A stretch of DNA of 64,000 nt from an uncultured Prevotellaceae bacterium (lineage in GTDB: Bacteria; Bacteroidota; Bacteroidia; Bacteroidales; Bacteroidaceae), in the NCBI GenBank assembly GCA_947166305.1, contig CAMVDV010000003.1:44635-108634 (forward strand). Direction: 5' to 3'. This document shows positions 17,166-25,667 of the stretch, piece after piece. The notes under the pieces were generated by a model, which saw only the letters and a program-made list of their open reading frames with translations, was not told where the DNA came from and made no database searches. The position numbers were made by a program, and so were the translations under genes. Numbering within the stretch: the stretch's first letter is position 1; every line of letters starts with the position of its first letter.

Positions 17166-17231
17166 CAATCCCTCTGCTATGGCAACTTTACATAGAAAGC
17201 CTTCGAGTTAAACAGCAAAAAAGACGTCAGT

Positions 17232-17260
17232 CCACAAAATTGTGGTCCACAAACTTGTGT
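17232..17260 (+). promoter_or_regulatory. Tandem operator-like palindromes
   Basis: CCACAAAATTGTGG (17232-17245) and CCACAAACTTGTGT (17247-17260) are two near-palindromes repeated head to tail with a 15-bp period. The second overlaps the CTTG that would serve as the -33 box of the promoter at 17254-17285, so a bound repressor would block transcription of the ATPase gene. Confidence 0.6.
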
Positions 17261-17285
17261 ACTTTAAATCATTTGCTTATATTTG
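17254..17285 (+). promoter_or_regulatory. Promoter for the AAA ATPase gene
   Basis: CTTG (17254-17257), a 20-nt spacer and TATATTTG (17278-17285). The start codon follows 24 nt later. Confidence 0.65.
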
Positions 17286-17309
17286 CACCCATAAACAAAA
17301 TATCACGTT

Positions 17310-18434
17310 ATGGAAAGGGCTTTTGTATATGGTATGTCTGTTGAGGGAGAGAACTTCACAGACAGGGTCAAAGAGACGAAGCGACTGAAGATGAACATGG
17401 AGAATGGAATCAACGTCATTCTTGTGTCACCTCGACGAATCGGGAAAAGTTCCATTGTGCGTAAAGTCACGAAAGAGATTACCAGCTCAAAGATTAAAAC
17501 TGTCTTCATGGACATCTACGATTGTCGCAGTGAATATGATTTCTATAACCGATTCGCTTCCGAGTTGCTGAAACAGACCGCCAACAAGACTGGGCAAGTA
17601 ATTGAAAACATAAAAAAGTTCATGGTCAGGCTGACCCCCAAAATATCTTTCTCACCAGAACCCATGTCAGAATTCTCTTTGTCATTAGGTATTACGCCAC
17701 AGAACTACAAACCGGAAGAGATTCTTCAATTGCCTGAGATAATTGGTCAAGCACAAGGAGTTCACATCGTAGTGTGTATCGACGAATTCCAGCAGATTGG
17801 CGAGATGTCAGACACGCTGACCATTCAAAAGCGGCTACGCGGAATATGGCAACATCAGCGCAATGTGTCGTATTGTCTTTTCGGCAGCAAGAAACACCTG
17901 ATGAACAAACTCTTCCAGAATCGAAGGATGCCCTTCTATCAGTTCGGCGAAATGATGTATTTGGACAAGATCCCGACAGAAGATTGGGTGCCGTTTATCT
18001 GTTCGAGATTTGAAAGCCAAGACAAAAAGATATCAGCAGAACTTGCACGACGTATCTGCGAGACAGTTGAGAGCAACTCTTCTTACGTCCAACAGTTGGC
18101 TTGGAATGTGATGGCTGAAACAGGGAAAGTTACCACAGAAGAAGACTTCAATCGTGGCGTAGATGCTTTGCTGGCTCAATGTTCAGCACTCTTCGAGGAG
18201 CAACTGAAAGGATTGACCGGATATCAGATAAACTTTATCCGTGCCTTGTGTGATGGCGTAAGTTCCGACTTTGGAAGCAAGGCTATACTCGAGACCTACA
18301 ATCTTGGCACGAAATCAAACATATTGCGCATAAAAACAGCACTTCTTTCCAAAGAAATGATTGACTTTGATAAGGACAACGTCTTCTTGGAAGACCCTGT
18401 ATTTAAAATCTGGTTTAAAAGATATATGAAATAG
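17310..18434 (+). CDS. AAA family ATPase (archaeal ATPase-like)
   Basis: A 374-residue P-loop protein. The N-terminus has the Walker A variant SPRRIGKSS (about residues 40-48), and VVCIDEFQQIGE (about 154-165) is Walker B with the catalytic Glu. YCLFGSKKHLM is the sensor region, and a C-terminal winged-helix part follows (TGYQINFIRALCDGVSS, LGTKSNILRIKTALL). Such single-gene ATPases, related to archaeal STAND-like ATPases, are frequent and variably present in Bacteroides and relatives; their role is unknown. GC content is clearly lower than in neighbours. The gene sits between 49-bp direct repeats with its own operator-like promoter, which suggests a transferred cassette. Confidence 0.8.
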   Translation: MERAFVYGMSVEGENFTDRVKETKRLKMNMENGINVILVSPRRIGKSSIVRKVTKEITSSKIKTVFMDIYDCRSEYDFYNRFASELLKQTANKTGQVIENIKKFMVRLTPKISFSPEPMSEFSLSLGITPQNYKPEEILQLPEIIGQAQGVHIVVCIDEFQQIGEMSDTLTIQKRLRGIWQHQRNVSYCLFGSKKHLMNKLFQNRRMPFYQFGEMMYLDKIPTEDWVPFICSRFESQDKKISAELARRICETVESNSSYVQQLAWNVMAETGKVTTEEDFNRGVDALLAQCSALFEEQLKGLTGYQINFIRALCDGVSSDFGSKAILETYNLGTKSNILRIKTALLSKEMIDFDKDNVFLEDPVFKIWFKRYMK

Positions 18435-18470
18435 GATTCATGACGACTCCTCAGGGTACTCGTCAAGGTT

Positions 18471-18519
18471 TGCAACCAATGTGCCAACATTATTCGCAGT
18501 ATACTCTATACCTTAATAT
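18471..18519 (+). repeat. 49-bp direct repeat, right copy
   Basis: Partner of 17117-17165. It starts 36 bp after the ATPase stop and is followed by TATA-rich sequence. Confidence 0.85.
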
Positions 18520-18570
18520 AATATATGTATAGCAGGAGAGACAGGCTACGAATTTTATTGAGCCTTGAAC

Positions 18571-18601
18571 ATTGAGCATTAATGTTTTTTTCGTACCTTT
18601 G
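18571..18601 (+). promoter_or_regulatory. Promoter for rmuC
   Basis: ATTG (18571-18574), a 19-nt spacer and TACCTTTG (18594-18601); the rmuC ATG is 26 nt downstream. Confidence 0.6.
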
Positions 18602-18627
18602 TACTGAACAATCATCAAACAATAACT

Positions 18628-20064
18628 ATGGAACTCATATATCTTCTCTATCTCATCATCGGCATCGCTATTGGTGCCATAGGTGTGTGGCTTGCCATGC
18701 GGGCTCAGGTGCAGGCAGCCGGGGAACGTATCGTCCTGACCGAACAGCAGAAACTGCAGGAAGGAGATGCACTCCGACAGCAGATGCGCGAGCAGCAGGA
18801 AACGTTCCGGCAACAGATGCAGACTCTTCAGGAGACACATCAGCAGCAGATGCGGGAACAAAGGGAATCGCAGCAGGAGCAGTTGCGTACTCAGCAGGAC
18901 ACTCAGCACAGGCAGATGGAGCAGCAGATGGCGCTCTTGCGCGAACAGATGAAGACGAGTTCGGAACAAGTGCTCAAGGAGCGGGCAATGGAGCTATCGA
19001 CCGTCAACAGCGAGCAACTCGCCAAGATTCTCACCCCGCTGCAGCAGAACCTACAACAGATGCGCTCGCAGACGGAACGGATGCAGAAGGACCACGACGA
19101 CACGCTCCGCGAGCTCAAGACGGCCATTCAGGTCAACATGGAACGCGAGAGGGCTATGGGCGAACAGACGGAACGTCTGGCAAAAGCCCTCACGGGGAAG
19201 AACAAGCTCCAAGGCAACTTCGGCGAACTCAAGCTCAGCCAGATACTGGAACAGATGGAACTGGAGCGCGGATTGCAGTACGACACGCAGGAAACGCTCC
19301 GCGACGCCGAGGGACGGGCCGTCCACAACGACGACGGACAGCGCATGGTGCCCGATGCCATCCTGCATTTCCCCGACGGACGCGACGTCATCATCGACTC
19401 CAAAATGTCCTTCACGGCTTTCGTCGACTACCAGAATGCCGAGACGGATGCCGAGCGGGAGAGCGCCCTGCGGCGTCACCTTGCCAGCATGAGGCAGCAC
19501 GTCCGCGAGCTGGCGCAGAAGCAATACTACCACTATGCCCGTGCGGACAAGGGCAGACTCGACTTCGTGCTGATGTACGTCTTTCAGGAGAGTGCCTTGC
19601 AGCTTGCGCTTCAGAGCGACCCGAAGCTCTGGAAGGAAGCCTACGACCAGGGCGTCGTCATCTCCGGAAGCCAGTCGCTCTACATGACGCTGCGTGTCCT
19701 CGAGCTGACATGGAAGCAGACCCGGCAGGTGGAGAACCAGGAGAACATCATGAAATACGCGGGCATCATCGTGGATCGCGTGCAGGACTTTGCCCAACGC
19801 TTCAGCAAGGTGGGCGAAATGCTCGACAAGACGCGCCAGGCCTTCGACGATGTCGGCATCCTGACAGCCGCTTCCGGCAAAAGCATCACCACCGCCGCCC
19901 GCCAGCTCATCAAGTTCGGCGCGCAGGAGAACAAGAAAAGGAAGTCGCTGGCCTCGCCTTCGCTCCTGGAGGAGAAGGATGCCGGTGCCGACGCTTCGGG
20001 ATTTCTGCCCGACGGGCAGGAGTCGTTGCCCGAACCTGACGGGATGCCTGAGGCAGGGGCATAG
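18628..20064 (+). CDS. rmuC: DNA recombination protein RmuC
   Basis: RmuC is a nuclease-like protein that limits rearrangements at inverted repeats in E. coli. The N-terminus is a membrane anchor (LIYLLYLIIGIAIGAIGVWLAM). A Gln/Glu-rich coiled coil covers about residues 27-190. The conserved core holds GNFGELKLSQILEQM, VPDAILHFPDGRDVIIDSKMSF, HVRELAQKQYY, FVLMYVFQESAL, ISGSQSLYMTLRVLE and a final helical segment. The IIDSK motif is the PD-(D/E)XK-like active site. The 478-residue length is typical. Its presence in a region so rich in inverted repeats may be of interest but is probably chance. Confidence 0.93.
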   Translation: MELIYLLYLIIGIAIGAIGVWLAMRAQVQAAGERIVLTEQQKLQEGDALRQQMREQQETFRQQMQTLQETHQQQMREQRESQQEQLRTQQDTQHRQMEQQMALLREQMKTSSEQVLKERAMELSTVNSEQLAKILTPLQQNLQQMRSQTERMQKDHDDTLRELKTAIQVNMERERAMGEQTERLAKALTGKNKLQGNFGELKLSQILEQMELERGLQYDTQETLRDAEGRAVHNDDGQRMVPDAILHFPDGRDVIIDSKMSFTAFVDYQNAETDAERESALRRHLASMRQHVRELAQKQYYHYARADKGRLDFVLMYVFQESALQLALQSDPKLWKEAYDQGVVISGSQSLYMTLRVLELTWKQTRQVENQENIMKYAGIIVDRVQDFAQRFSKVGEMLDKTRQAFDDVGILTAASGKSITTAARQLIKFGAQENKKRKSLASPSLLEEKDAGADASGFLPDGQESLPEPDGMPEAGA

Positions 20065-20070
20065 AAAAAC

Positions 20071-20158
20071 GCCGCGTGCGGCAGTTGTTGTTGCCGCACG
20101 CGGGAATGGGAATCGCCGCACGCGGGAGTTGTCGTCTCCGCGTGCGGCGTTTGATGTT
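20071..20158. repeat. 22-bp tandem array, 4 units (CCGCACGCGG family)
   Basis: Units start at 20071, 20093, 20115 and 20137. Units 2 and 3 carry GCCGCACGCGGG; units 1 and 4 carry the reverse complement core CCGCGTGCGG, so the array can fold back on itself. It fills the 97-bp gap between the converging rmuC and xylA genes and could act as a two-way terminator. Confidence 0.9.
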
Positions 20159-20161
20159 GTC

Positions 20162-21481
20162 TTACTTGGCGTAGAGTGCCACGATGGTCTCGTACTTCTC
20201 TTGCTTGCCGCTTGTTTGCTTTGGCTCGCCTATCTTCTTTCCGTACTCATAGACCTGCTCGAAGGTGAGCTTTCCGTCCTCGAATTCCTTGCCGATGCCT
20301 GCGTCGAAGCTGGCGTAGCGTTCTTTCTTCATACGTGGGAGCTCGGAGTTCTGGAGTATGTCGGCGGCGTTGAGCAGAGCGCGAGCCAGTGCGTCCATTC
20401 CGGAGATGTGTGCGATGAAGATGTCTTCGGGGTCGGTGCTGTTGCGACGGAGCTTGGCGTCGAAGTTCATTCCTCCGTCTGTGAAGCCGCCGCCGCGTAT
20501 GATTTCCATGAGGGCCTGTGTGAGCTCGAAGTTATCGATGGGGAATTGGTCGGTGTCCCATCCGTTCTGTGCGTCGCCTCGGTTGGCGTCGATGGAGCCG
20601 AGCATACCGGCATCGACGGCGCAGGCCAGTTCGTGCTCGAAGGTATGCCCTGCGAGGGTGGCGTGGTTGACCTCGATGTTGACCTTGAAGTCTTCGGCGA
20701 GTCCGTGTGCACGGAGGAAGCCGATGACGGTCTCCGTGTCGCAGTCGTACTGATGCTTGGTTGGCTCCATGGGTTTAGGCTCGATGAGGAAGGTTCCCCG
20801 GAAGCCTTTTGCGCGTCCATAGTCGCGGGCCATGCGGAGCATGGTGGCGAGGTGTTCCTTCTCGCGGCGTTGGTCGGTGTTGAGCAGGCTGGTGTATCCT
20901 TCGCGTCCTCCCCAGAAGACGTAGGCTGTGCCGCCGAGCTTTATGGTGGCGTCGATGGCGGTCTTGATCTGAACGATGGCGCGAGCCACTACGTCGAAGT
21001 CGGGGTTGGTGGCCGCACCGTTCATGTATCGCTTGTTCCCGAAGACGTTTGCCGTGCCCCAGAGCAGTTTGATGTCGGGGAACTGCTGCATCTTCTGGAG
21101 GGCGTAGTCGGTGATTTCCTTCATTCGGCGCTCGTACTCTTCCACGGTGTCGGCTTCCTCTACGAGATCGACGTCGTGAAAGCAGAAGTAATGGATGCCG
21201 AGTTTGTCCATCAGCTCGAAGCCTGCGTCCATTTTGTCCTTGGCTCGCTGCATGGGGTCGGCGGCCTTGTCCCACTCGTAGGAGCGTGTCTGTCCGCCGA
21301 ACTGGTCGCCGCTGGCTTGTCCGAGCGTGTGCCACCAGGCCATGGCGAACTTCAGCCAGTCCTTCATCTTCTTGCCCATCACCACGCGCTCTGGCTCGTA
21401 GTAGTGGAAGGCCATCAGGTTCTTGCTCTCTTTTCCTTCAAAAGGAATCTTACCCGTGAAGGGGAAATACTCTTTTGTCAT
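20162..21481 (-). CDS. xylA: Xylose isomerase
   Basis: Converts D-xylose to D-xylulose in the cytoplasm with two divalent metals. The 439-residue length is the usual class II size. Motifs include KFAMAWWHTLGQASGDQFGG, the catalytic His in YFCFHDVDLVEE, FWGGREGYTSLLNTD, the metal ligands in IEPKPMEPTKHQYD and EVNHATLAGHTFEHE, and SIDANRGDAQNGWDTDQFP. It is the last gene of the minus-strand xylE-xylB-xylA set. The 273-bp gap to xylB is larger than usual in an operon and holds a 22-bp array. Confidence 0.97.
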   Translation of the reverse strand: MTKEYFPFTGKIPFEGKESKNLMAFHYYEPERVVMGKKMKDWLKFAMAWWHTLGQASGDQFGGQTRSYEWDKAADPMQRAKDKMDAGFELMDKLGIHYFCFHDVDLVEEADTVEEYERRMKEITDYALQKMQQFPDIKLLWGTANVFGNKRYMNGAATNPDFDVVARAIVQIKTAIDATIKLGGTAYVFWGGREGYTSLLNTDQRREKEHLATMLRMARDYGRAKGFRGTFLIEPKPMEPTKHQYDCDTETVIGFLRAHGLAEDFKVNIEVNHATLAGHTFEHELACAVDAGMLGSIDANRGDAQNGWDTDQFPIDNFELTQALMEIIRGGGFTDGGMNFDAKLRRNSTDPEDIFIAHISGMDALARALLNAADILQNSELPRMKKERYASFDAGIGKEFEDGKLTFEQVYEYGKKIGEPKQTSGKQEKYETIVALYAK

Positions 21482-21536
21482 GTTGTTTGGTGTTTTTCTG
21501 TATTGGGTTAATAGTTGATGTCATTTTCTTCGGAGA

Positions 21537-21624
21537 GAAGCCTTCGCCCTTGTCGGCAGAAGCCTTTGCCCTTTCCGGCTGAACCCTTCGTCCTTTCTGG
21601 CAGAAAGGCAGGGAGTTTCGCCGC
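21537..21624. repeat. 22-bp tandem array between xylA and xylB
   Basis: Units start at 21537, 21559 and 21581 (GAAGCCTTCGCCCTTGTCGG type), with a degenerate fourth at 21603. The period is 22 but the sequence family is unique to this locus. Confidence 0.85.
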
Positions 21625-21669
21625 AGGGGTCGGGGGTCGGGGATTGGCATCGCGGTTGCCGGGGATTGG

Positions 21670-21703
21670 CGTTATAACGTTATTTCGTTATCACGTTATA
21701 ACG
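21670..21703. repeat. Paired CGTTATAACG palindromes
   Basis: The perfect palindrome CGTTATAACG occurs at 21670-21679 and 21694-21703 with a related TTCGTTATCACG between. It may be an operator in the xylB-xylA gap or a dispersed repeat. Confidence 0.5.
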
Positions 21704-21754
21704 ACACTTGTCGATGCCTCACTCCTTCTTTTCTTTTTTCATTCTTTCATTTCT

Positions 21755-23254
21755 TCATTCTTTCATTACTTCGGTGAGTTTCTCTTTCCAGCGGGAATAT
21801 GCCTCGGCATACGCTGGGATGTCGGCCTCGTCGGGTTCGACGACGTCGAGCTGCCTGAGCGTCTGGAAGGCCTCGCTGCTGTCCTTGTAGATGCCGCAGC
21901 CGATGCCTGCTCCCTTGGCAGCACCCACCGAGCCGTCGGTCTCAAGGAGATGGATGGTGGCACCGCTGGTGGTGGCAAGCGCAGAGGCAAAGACTGGCGA
22001 GAGGAACATATTGGCCCGGCCGGCATGGATGCGGCGGATGTCCATCCCCATGCCCTGCATCACCTCCATTCCATAACAGAAGGAGAAGACGATACCCTCC
22101 TGCGCTGCCCGCATGAGGTGCGCCTTGCCGTGGCGCGTGAAGTTGAGTCCGTGGATGCTGCAAGCAGTCTCACGGTTCCCGAGCACGCGCTCCGCGCCGT
22201 TGCCGAAGGGGATGATGCTCAATCCCTCGCTTCCGACGGGCACCTGGGCTGCCATGGCGTTCATCTCGGCATAGGATGTGCCCTCGGCCGCCACGTTGCG
22301 GCGCATCCAGGCATTGAGGATGCCCGTGCCATTGATGCAGAGAAGCACTCCGAGACGGTCAAGATCCTTGGTGTAATTGACGTGGGCGAAGGTGTTAACG
22401 CGCGACAGTGGGTCGTAACGCACCTCGCCCAGTACGCCATAGACCACGCCCGATGTCCCCGCCGTGGCAGCCACTTCGCCCGGCTGGAGCACGCCGAGCG
22501 AGAGCGCATTGTTCGGCTGGTCGCCGGCACGGTAGGCGATGGGCGTGCCAGCCTTCAGCCCCAATTCTGCAGCCGCCTGCGCCGAGACCTCAGCCTGAAG
22601 GCCAAACGTGGGCACAAGGTCGGGCAAAAGCGACGAACCGAAGCCGTAGTAGTCCATCAGGAACTGCGCCGGCTGCCGCTCCTTAAAGTCCCAGAGCATC
22701 CCTTCGCTCAGCCCTCCGACGGTGGTGCCTGCCTCTCCGCTCAATCGCAAGGCGAGGTAGTCGCCCGGGAGCATAATCTTGTCGATGCGGTCGAACACCT
22801 CGGGCTCCTGATCCTTCACCCATGCCAGCTTGGCAGCCGTGAAGTTGCCGGGCGAACCCAGCAGGTGGGCGAGGCACTTCTCCTTGCCTATGGCCGAGAA
22901 AGCCCTTTCGCCATAAGGCACAGCCCGCGAGTCGCACCAGATGATGGCAGGCCTCAGAGGTTTTCTGTCCTTGCCGATGCACACCAGACCGTGCATCTGA
23001 TAAGAGATACCTATGGCGCGTATGTCCTCGCCATCAGCACCGCTGTCGGCCATCACCTTCAGCAATGCTTGCTTAGCATACTGCCACCATGCCTCAGGCT
23101 CCTGCTCTGCCCAGCCCGAACGGACTGCCAGGATGGGAGCCTCCGTGTCGGGATAGAAGGCCGAGGCCACACATTTGCCACTGTCGGCATCAACCAAAGA
23201 TGCCTTCACCGAAGAGCTTCCGAGGTCGAAGCCCAATAGATATTGTCTGCTCAT
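21755..23254 (-). CDS. xylB: Xylulokinase
   Basis: FGGY-family kinase that phosphorylates D-xylulose to xylulose 5-phosphate. The N-terminal phosphate-binding loop is LLGFDLGSSSVKASLVD, followed by GWAEQEPEAWW, GISYQMHGLV and IIWCDSRA. The second domain has GTPIAYRAGDQPNNALSLG, the ATPase motif ATAGTSGVVYG and near the C-terminus TSGATIHLLETDGSVGAAKGAGIGCG. At 499 residues it is full length. It lies 66 bp after the transporter gene on the same strand. Confidence 0.95.
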   Translation of the reverse strand: MSRQYLLGFDLGSSSVKASLVDADSGKCVASAFYPDTEAPILAVRSGWAEQEPEAWWQYAKQALLKVMADSGADGEDIRAIGISYQMHGLVCIGKDRKPLRPAIIWCDSRAVPYGERAFSAIGKEKCLAHLLGSPGNFTAAKLAWVKDQEPEVFDRIDKIMLPGDYLALRLSGEAGTTVGGLSEGMLWDFKERQPAQFLMDYYGFGSSLLPDLVPTFGLQAEVSAQAAAELGLKAGTPIAYRAGDQPNNALSLGVLQPGEVAATAGTSGVVYGVLGEVRYDPLSRVNTFAHVNYTKDLDRLGVLLCINGTGILNAWMRRNVAAEGTSYAEMNAMAAQVPVGSEGLSIIPFGNGAERVLGNRETACSIHGLNFTRHGKAHLMRAAQEGIVFSFCYGMEVMQGMGMDIRRIHAGRANMFLSPVFASALATTSGATIHLLETDGSVGAAKGAGIGCGIYKDSSEAFQTLRQLDVVEPDEADIPAYAEAYSRWKEKLTEVMKE

Positions 23255-23320
23255 GTTGCTTCTTATTGTAATCAGCGCCTGCTCTTTTTGAATTATGAAT
23301 TATGAATTATGAATTCATCC

Positions 23321-24823
23321 CTAACCCTTCTTCCAGAGTCTGCTCATGTCTTCCAGCGTCTTGCCCTTCGTTTCGGGCACAATGCGCCAGACAAAGAGGG
23401 CAGCCAGCAGGCATACCGTGCCGTAAAGCCCGTAGGTGAACCAATGACCGAACTCGGCGGCAGCCGTCTCGGGCAACACTCCGTACAACAAGTCCCCGTG
23501 CTTCACCTGCATATTGAACATCGGTACGAACGAAGAGGACACGATGAAATTGAATATCCACTGGAAAGCCACGGCGATGGCAACAGCCCCACCGCGGATA
23601 GTGTTGGGGAATATCTCAGCAATCAACACCCAACAGATGGGACCCCACGAGAACATAAACGACGCAGCATACACCATGATGCTGATCATCGTGAACATTT
23701 CCAGCCCTTGATGCCCGAATGTGAGGGCAACACCGAAGGCTCCGACGGCCATGCCAAGGCTTCCGCTGATGAGAAGAGGCTTGCGTCCGAGCTTCTCGAC
23801 AGTGAATACGGCCACCAACGTAAAGAGGATGTTCACCACACCCATCACCACGGTGTTCACCATCGGGTTCGTCATGCCCATATCTCCAAAGATGCGTGGG
23901 GCATAATACAGCACCGCGTTGATGCCAACAATCTGCTGGAAGACGGAGAGCATCACGCCGATGAAGATGCAAAGGTAGCCGTAGGAGAAGAGTTTCTCAG
24001 TCTTCGCGGTGATTGTCGCCTTGATGTCCGAGAGAATCAGGCGTGCCTCGTCGGCACCATTGATGCGCGAGAGGATGCGCAACGCCCTGTCGTCCTCGCC
24101 GATGCTGACGAGGTAGCGGGGCGTCTCGGGCACGAAACAGATGAGAACGGTGAAGAGTCCCGCCGGAACAGCCTCCGAGCCGAACATATATCGCCAGCCT
24201 GTCGTGATGGACCAAGGGTCGCTTCCTGGCATAACCTGATTGACTCCTTCTCCGATGCTTTCGATGATGGGGTTCGTATGCTCGCCCAATATGAGGAAAT
24301 TCACGAAGTAAACGACCAGCTGACCAAAGATGATGGCGAACTGATTCCACGAGACGAGCATTCCCCTGATGCGCGATGGCGACACTTCACCTATATACAT
24401 CGGGCAGATGGCCGAGGCTAATCCCACGCCGATGCCGCCGATGATGCGGTAAACGTTGAAGGCCATGAGCAGTGTGAAAGTGGGCTTGCCGTCCTCAAAG
24501 AACAGGCATTCGGGATACATCGAGCCGAGGGCGGAGACGAAGAACAGCACGCCTGCCACCACCAGCGAACGCTTTCGCCCCAGCGAGGAAGCGAGCCAGC
24601 CCGACAACGCCGAACCGATGATGCAGCCGATGAGGGCGCTCGACGACGTGAAGCCGTGGAGAAAGTCCGTATAAACAAAGTCGTCGGCGCCGAGAAAGAA
24701 GGCCTGTAGGCCTCTATCCGCACCCGATATGACGGCGGTGTCATAGCCAAAAAGCAGTCCGCCAAGCACGGCTACCAGTACAATACTCAGCAAGTAGCCT
24801 TTGTTTCCTTTTTCTGTTGGCAT
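23321..24823 (-). CDS. xylE: D-xylose/proton symporter, MFS sugar porter
   Basis: A 500-residue inner-membrane protein with twelve predicted membrane segments. Sugar porter signatures are GYDTAVISGA in TM1, SALSGWLASSLGRKRSL between TM2 and TM3, RIIGGIGVGLASAICPMYIGEVSP, RGMLVSWNQFAIIFGQLVVYFVN, PETPRYLVSIG at the middle loop, QQIVGINAVLYYAP in TM7 and PETKGKTLEDM at the C-terminus. The gene context with xylB and xylA makes D-xylose the likely substrate. It is first in the operon, behind a leader of about 450 nt. Confidence 0.9.
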   Translation of the reverse strand: MPTEKGNKGYLLSIVLVAVLGGLLFGYDTAVISGADRGLQAFFLGADDFVYTDFLHGFTSSSALIGCIIGSALSGWLASSLGRKRSLVVAGVLFFVSALGSMYPECLFFEDGKPTFTLLMAFNVYRIIGGIGVGLASAICPMYIGEVSPSRIRGMLVSWNQFAIIFGQLVVYFVNFLILGEHTNPIIESIGEGVNQVMPGSDPWSITTGWRYMFGSEAVPAGLFTVLICFVPETPRYLVSIGEDDRALRILSRINGADEARLILSDIKATITAKTEKLFSYGYLCIFIGVMLSVFQQIVGINAVLYYAPRIFGDMGMTNPMVNTVVMGVVNILFTLVAVFTVEKLGRKPLLISGSLGMAVGAFGVALTFGHQGLEMFTMISIMVYAASFMFSWGPICWVLIAEIFPNTIRGGAVAIAVAFQWIFNFIVSSSFVPMFNMQVKHGDLLYGVLPETAAAEFGHWFTYGLYGTVCLLAALFVWRIVPETKGKTLEDMSRLWKKG

Positions 24824-24869
24824 AGATGATTAGATAGTTTTTACTTTCGGTTTATTTCTTTTTGTTCTT

Positions 24870-25088
24870 TTACTTATGGTCTTGTCCTTCGTGATGTCTT
24901 TTTGCAAGCCGGACGGGCCGCTTCTTTGTGAAGCAGAGGCCCGACGATTGTAGGGAAAAGGCTGGGTGGGGAGCCCGACAGCTGTAGGCCGGGACGAACG
25001 CCGTGCAACGGAGCTGACAGCGCATCTGTGCGTGGATGCACTGCGCGATGGCCGCAAAGATCACAAGAATGATGGTTTCCGTACTCAT
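24870..25088 (-). CDS. Possible small exported protein in the xylE leader
   Basis: A 72-codon frame starting MSTETIILVIFAAIAQCIHAQ, which resembles a signal peptide, followed by a Cys- and basic-residue-rich tail. It lies between the promoter at 25290 and xylE on the same strand. No family is recognised, the tail looks unstructured, and the GC hairpin GGGCC ... GGCCC lies inside it, so it may be a chance frame. Confidence 0.25.
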   Translation of the reverse strand: MSTETIILVIFAAIAQCIHAQMRCQLRCTAFVPAYSCRAPHPAFSLQSSGLCFTKKRPVRLAKRHHEGQDHK

Positions 25089-25289
25089 GTTTTCCGTTGT
25101 TGGTTCGTTTTTAAGGTTGGCCCTGGCGTAATGTAAGTTGTTGGGTTGAAGGTCTTGGGCCATTGTCTTTCATGGAGTTGATGCCTTTCGGCATACGACC
25201 GCAAAAGCCGCCTCGCCCCATCGTCCGACGCTGTGTCTGACCGAAGCCGACGGAGGGGCAGAAGACATCAATCAAGGTTATCCGAGGCA

Positions 25290-25297
25290 CAAAGTTA
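25290..25297 (-). promoter_or_regulatory. -7 element for the xylose operon
   Basis: On the minus strand this reads TAACTTTG. It would start a transcript near 25283, with about 460 nt before the xylE start codon. No good -33 box is seen. Confidence 0.5.
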
Positions 25298-25414
25298 CAA
25301 ATTTTTTTGATGTACAGCAATCATTTGTGCATTTTTTTTGTTATAATGGAAATAAATTCACAAGCCGCCTGCCTTCCCGACACTTTTCTGCGCGCCGCGG
25401 CGCCTGCCGTGGCT

Positions 25415-25546
25415 GCAAAAACCCTGTGCCTCGGTTGCAACAACCCTGTGCCGTGTCTGCCAACGCAGGCTGCTGCGTTTGTCATCGCAGGCTGCTGCGT
25501 TTGACATCGCCTGCTGCTGCGTTTGACATCGCCTGCTGCTGCGTTT
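25415..25546. repeat. 22-bp tandem array, 6 units in phase
   Basis: Units start at 25415, 25437, 25459, 25481, 25503 and 25525. The first two carry AACCCTGTGCC, the last four CATCGCCTGCTGCTGCGTTT. Two sequence types therefore share one unbroken 22-bp phase. Confidence 0.9.
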
Positions 25547-25578
25547 CAGCTCGGACTGCAAAGTTTTTCTCATTTTTA

Positions 25579-25610
25579 CTTGCACAGTTCGTTTTTTTAT
25601 ACTATCTTTG
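25579..25610 (+). promoter_or_regulatory. Promoter for the FAD oxidoreductase gene
   Basis: CTTG (25579-25582), a 20-nt spacer and TATCTTTG (25603-25610), 57 nt before the ATG. Confidence 0.6.
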
Positions 25611-25667
25611 CAGCGGAACCATGTGTTTTTCCGTCAGGATTAAGCATACATTATTAAATATATAGCG

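Larger units (their letters stand above)
16986..17309. other. Non-coding stretch holding a direct repeat and an operator-like site
   Basis: Of these 324 bp, the first 130 show no gene or clear repeat. The left 49-bp direct repeat (17117) and the regulatory site (17232-17285) of the ATPase gene fill the rest. Base composition drops to AT-rich after about 17110. Confidence 0.6.
24824..25667. other. 844-bp divergent region between xylE and the FAD oxidoreductase
   Basis: It contains, in order, a low-scoring small frame, a leader transcribed toward xylE, the minus-strand -7 element at 25290, a 22-bp array at 25415 and the plus-strand promoter at 25579. No other gene is supported. Confidence 0.7.

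Noticed and set aside
21733..21768. TTTCATTC stretches as a terminator or regulator
   Set aside because: Simple low-complexity sequence also seen at 6981-7013; no stem or consistent position relative to genes.
25111..25320. Minus-strand frame starting upstream of the xylose leader
   Set aside because: It begins before the -7 element that would transcribe it and has no family features.
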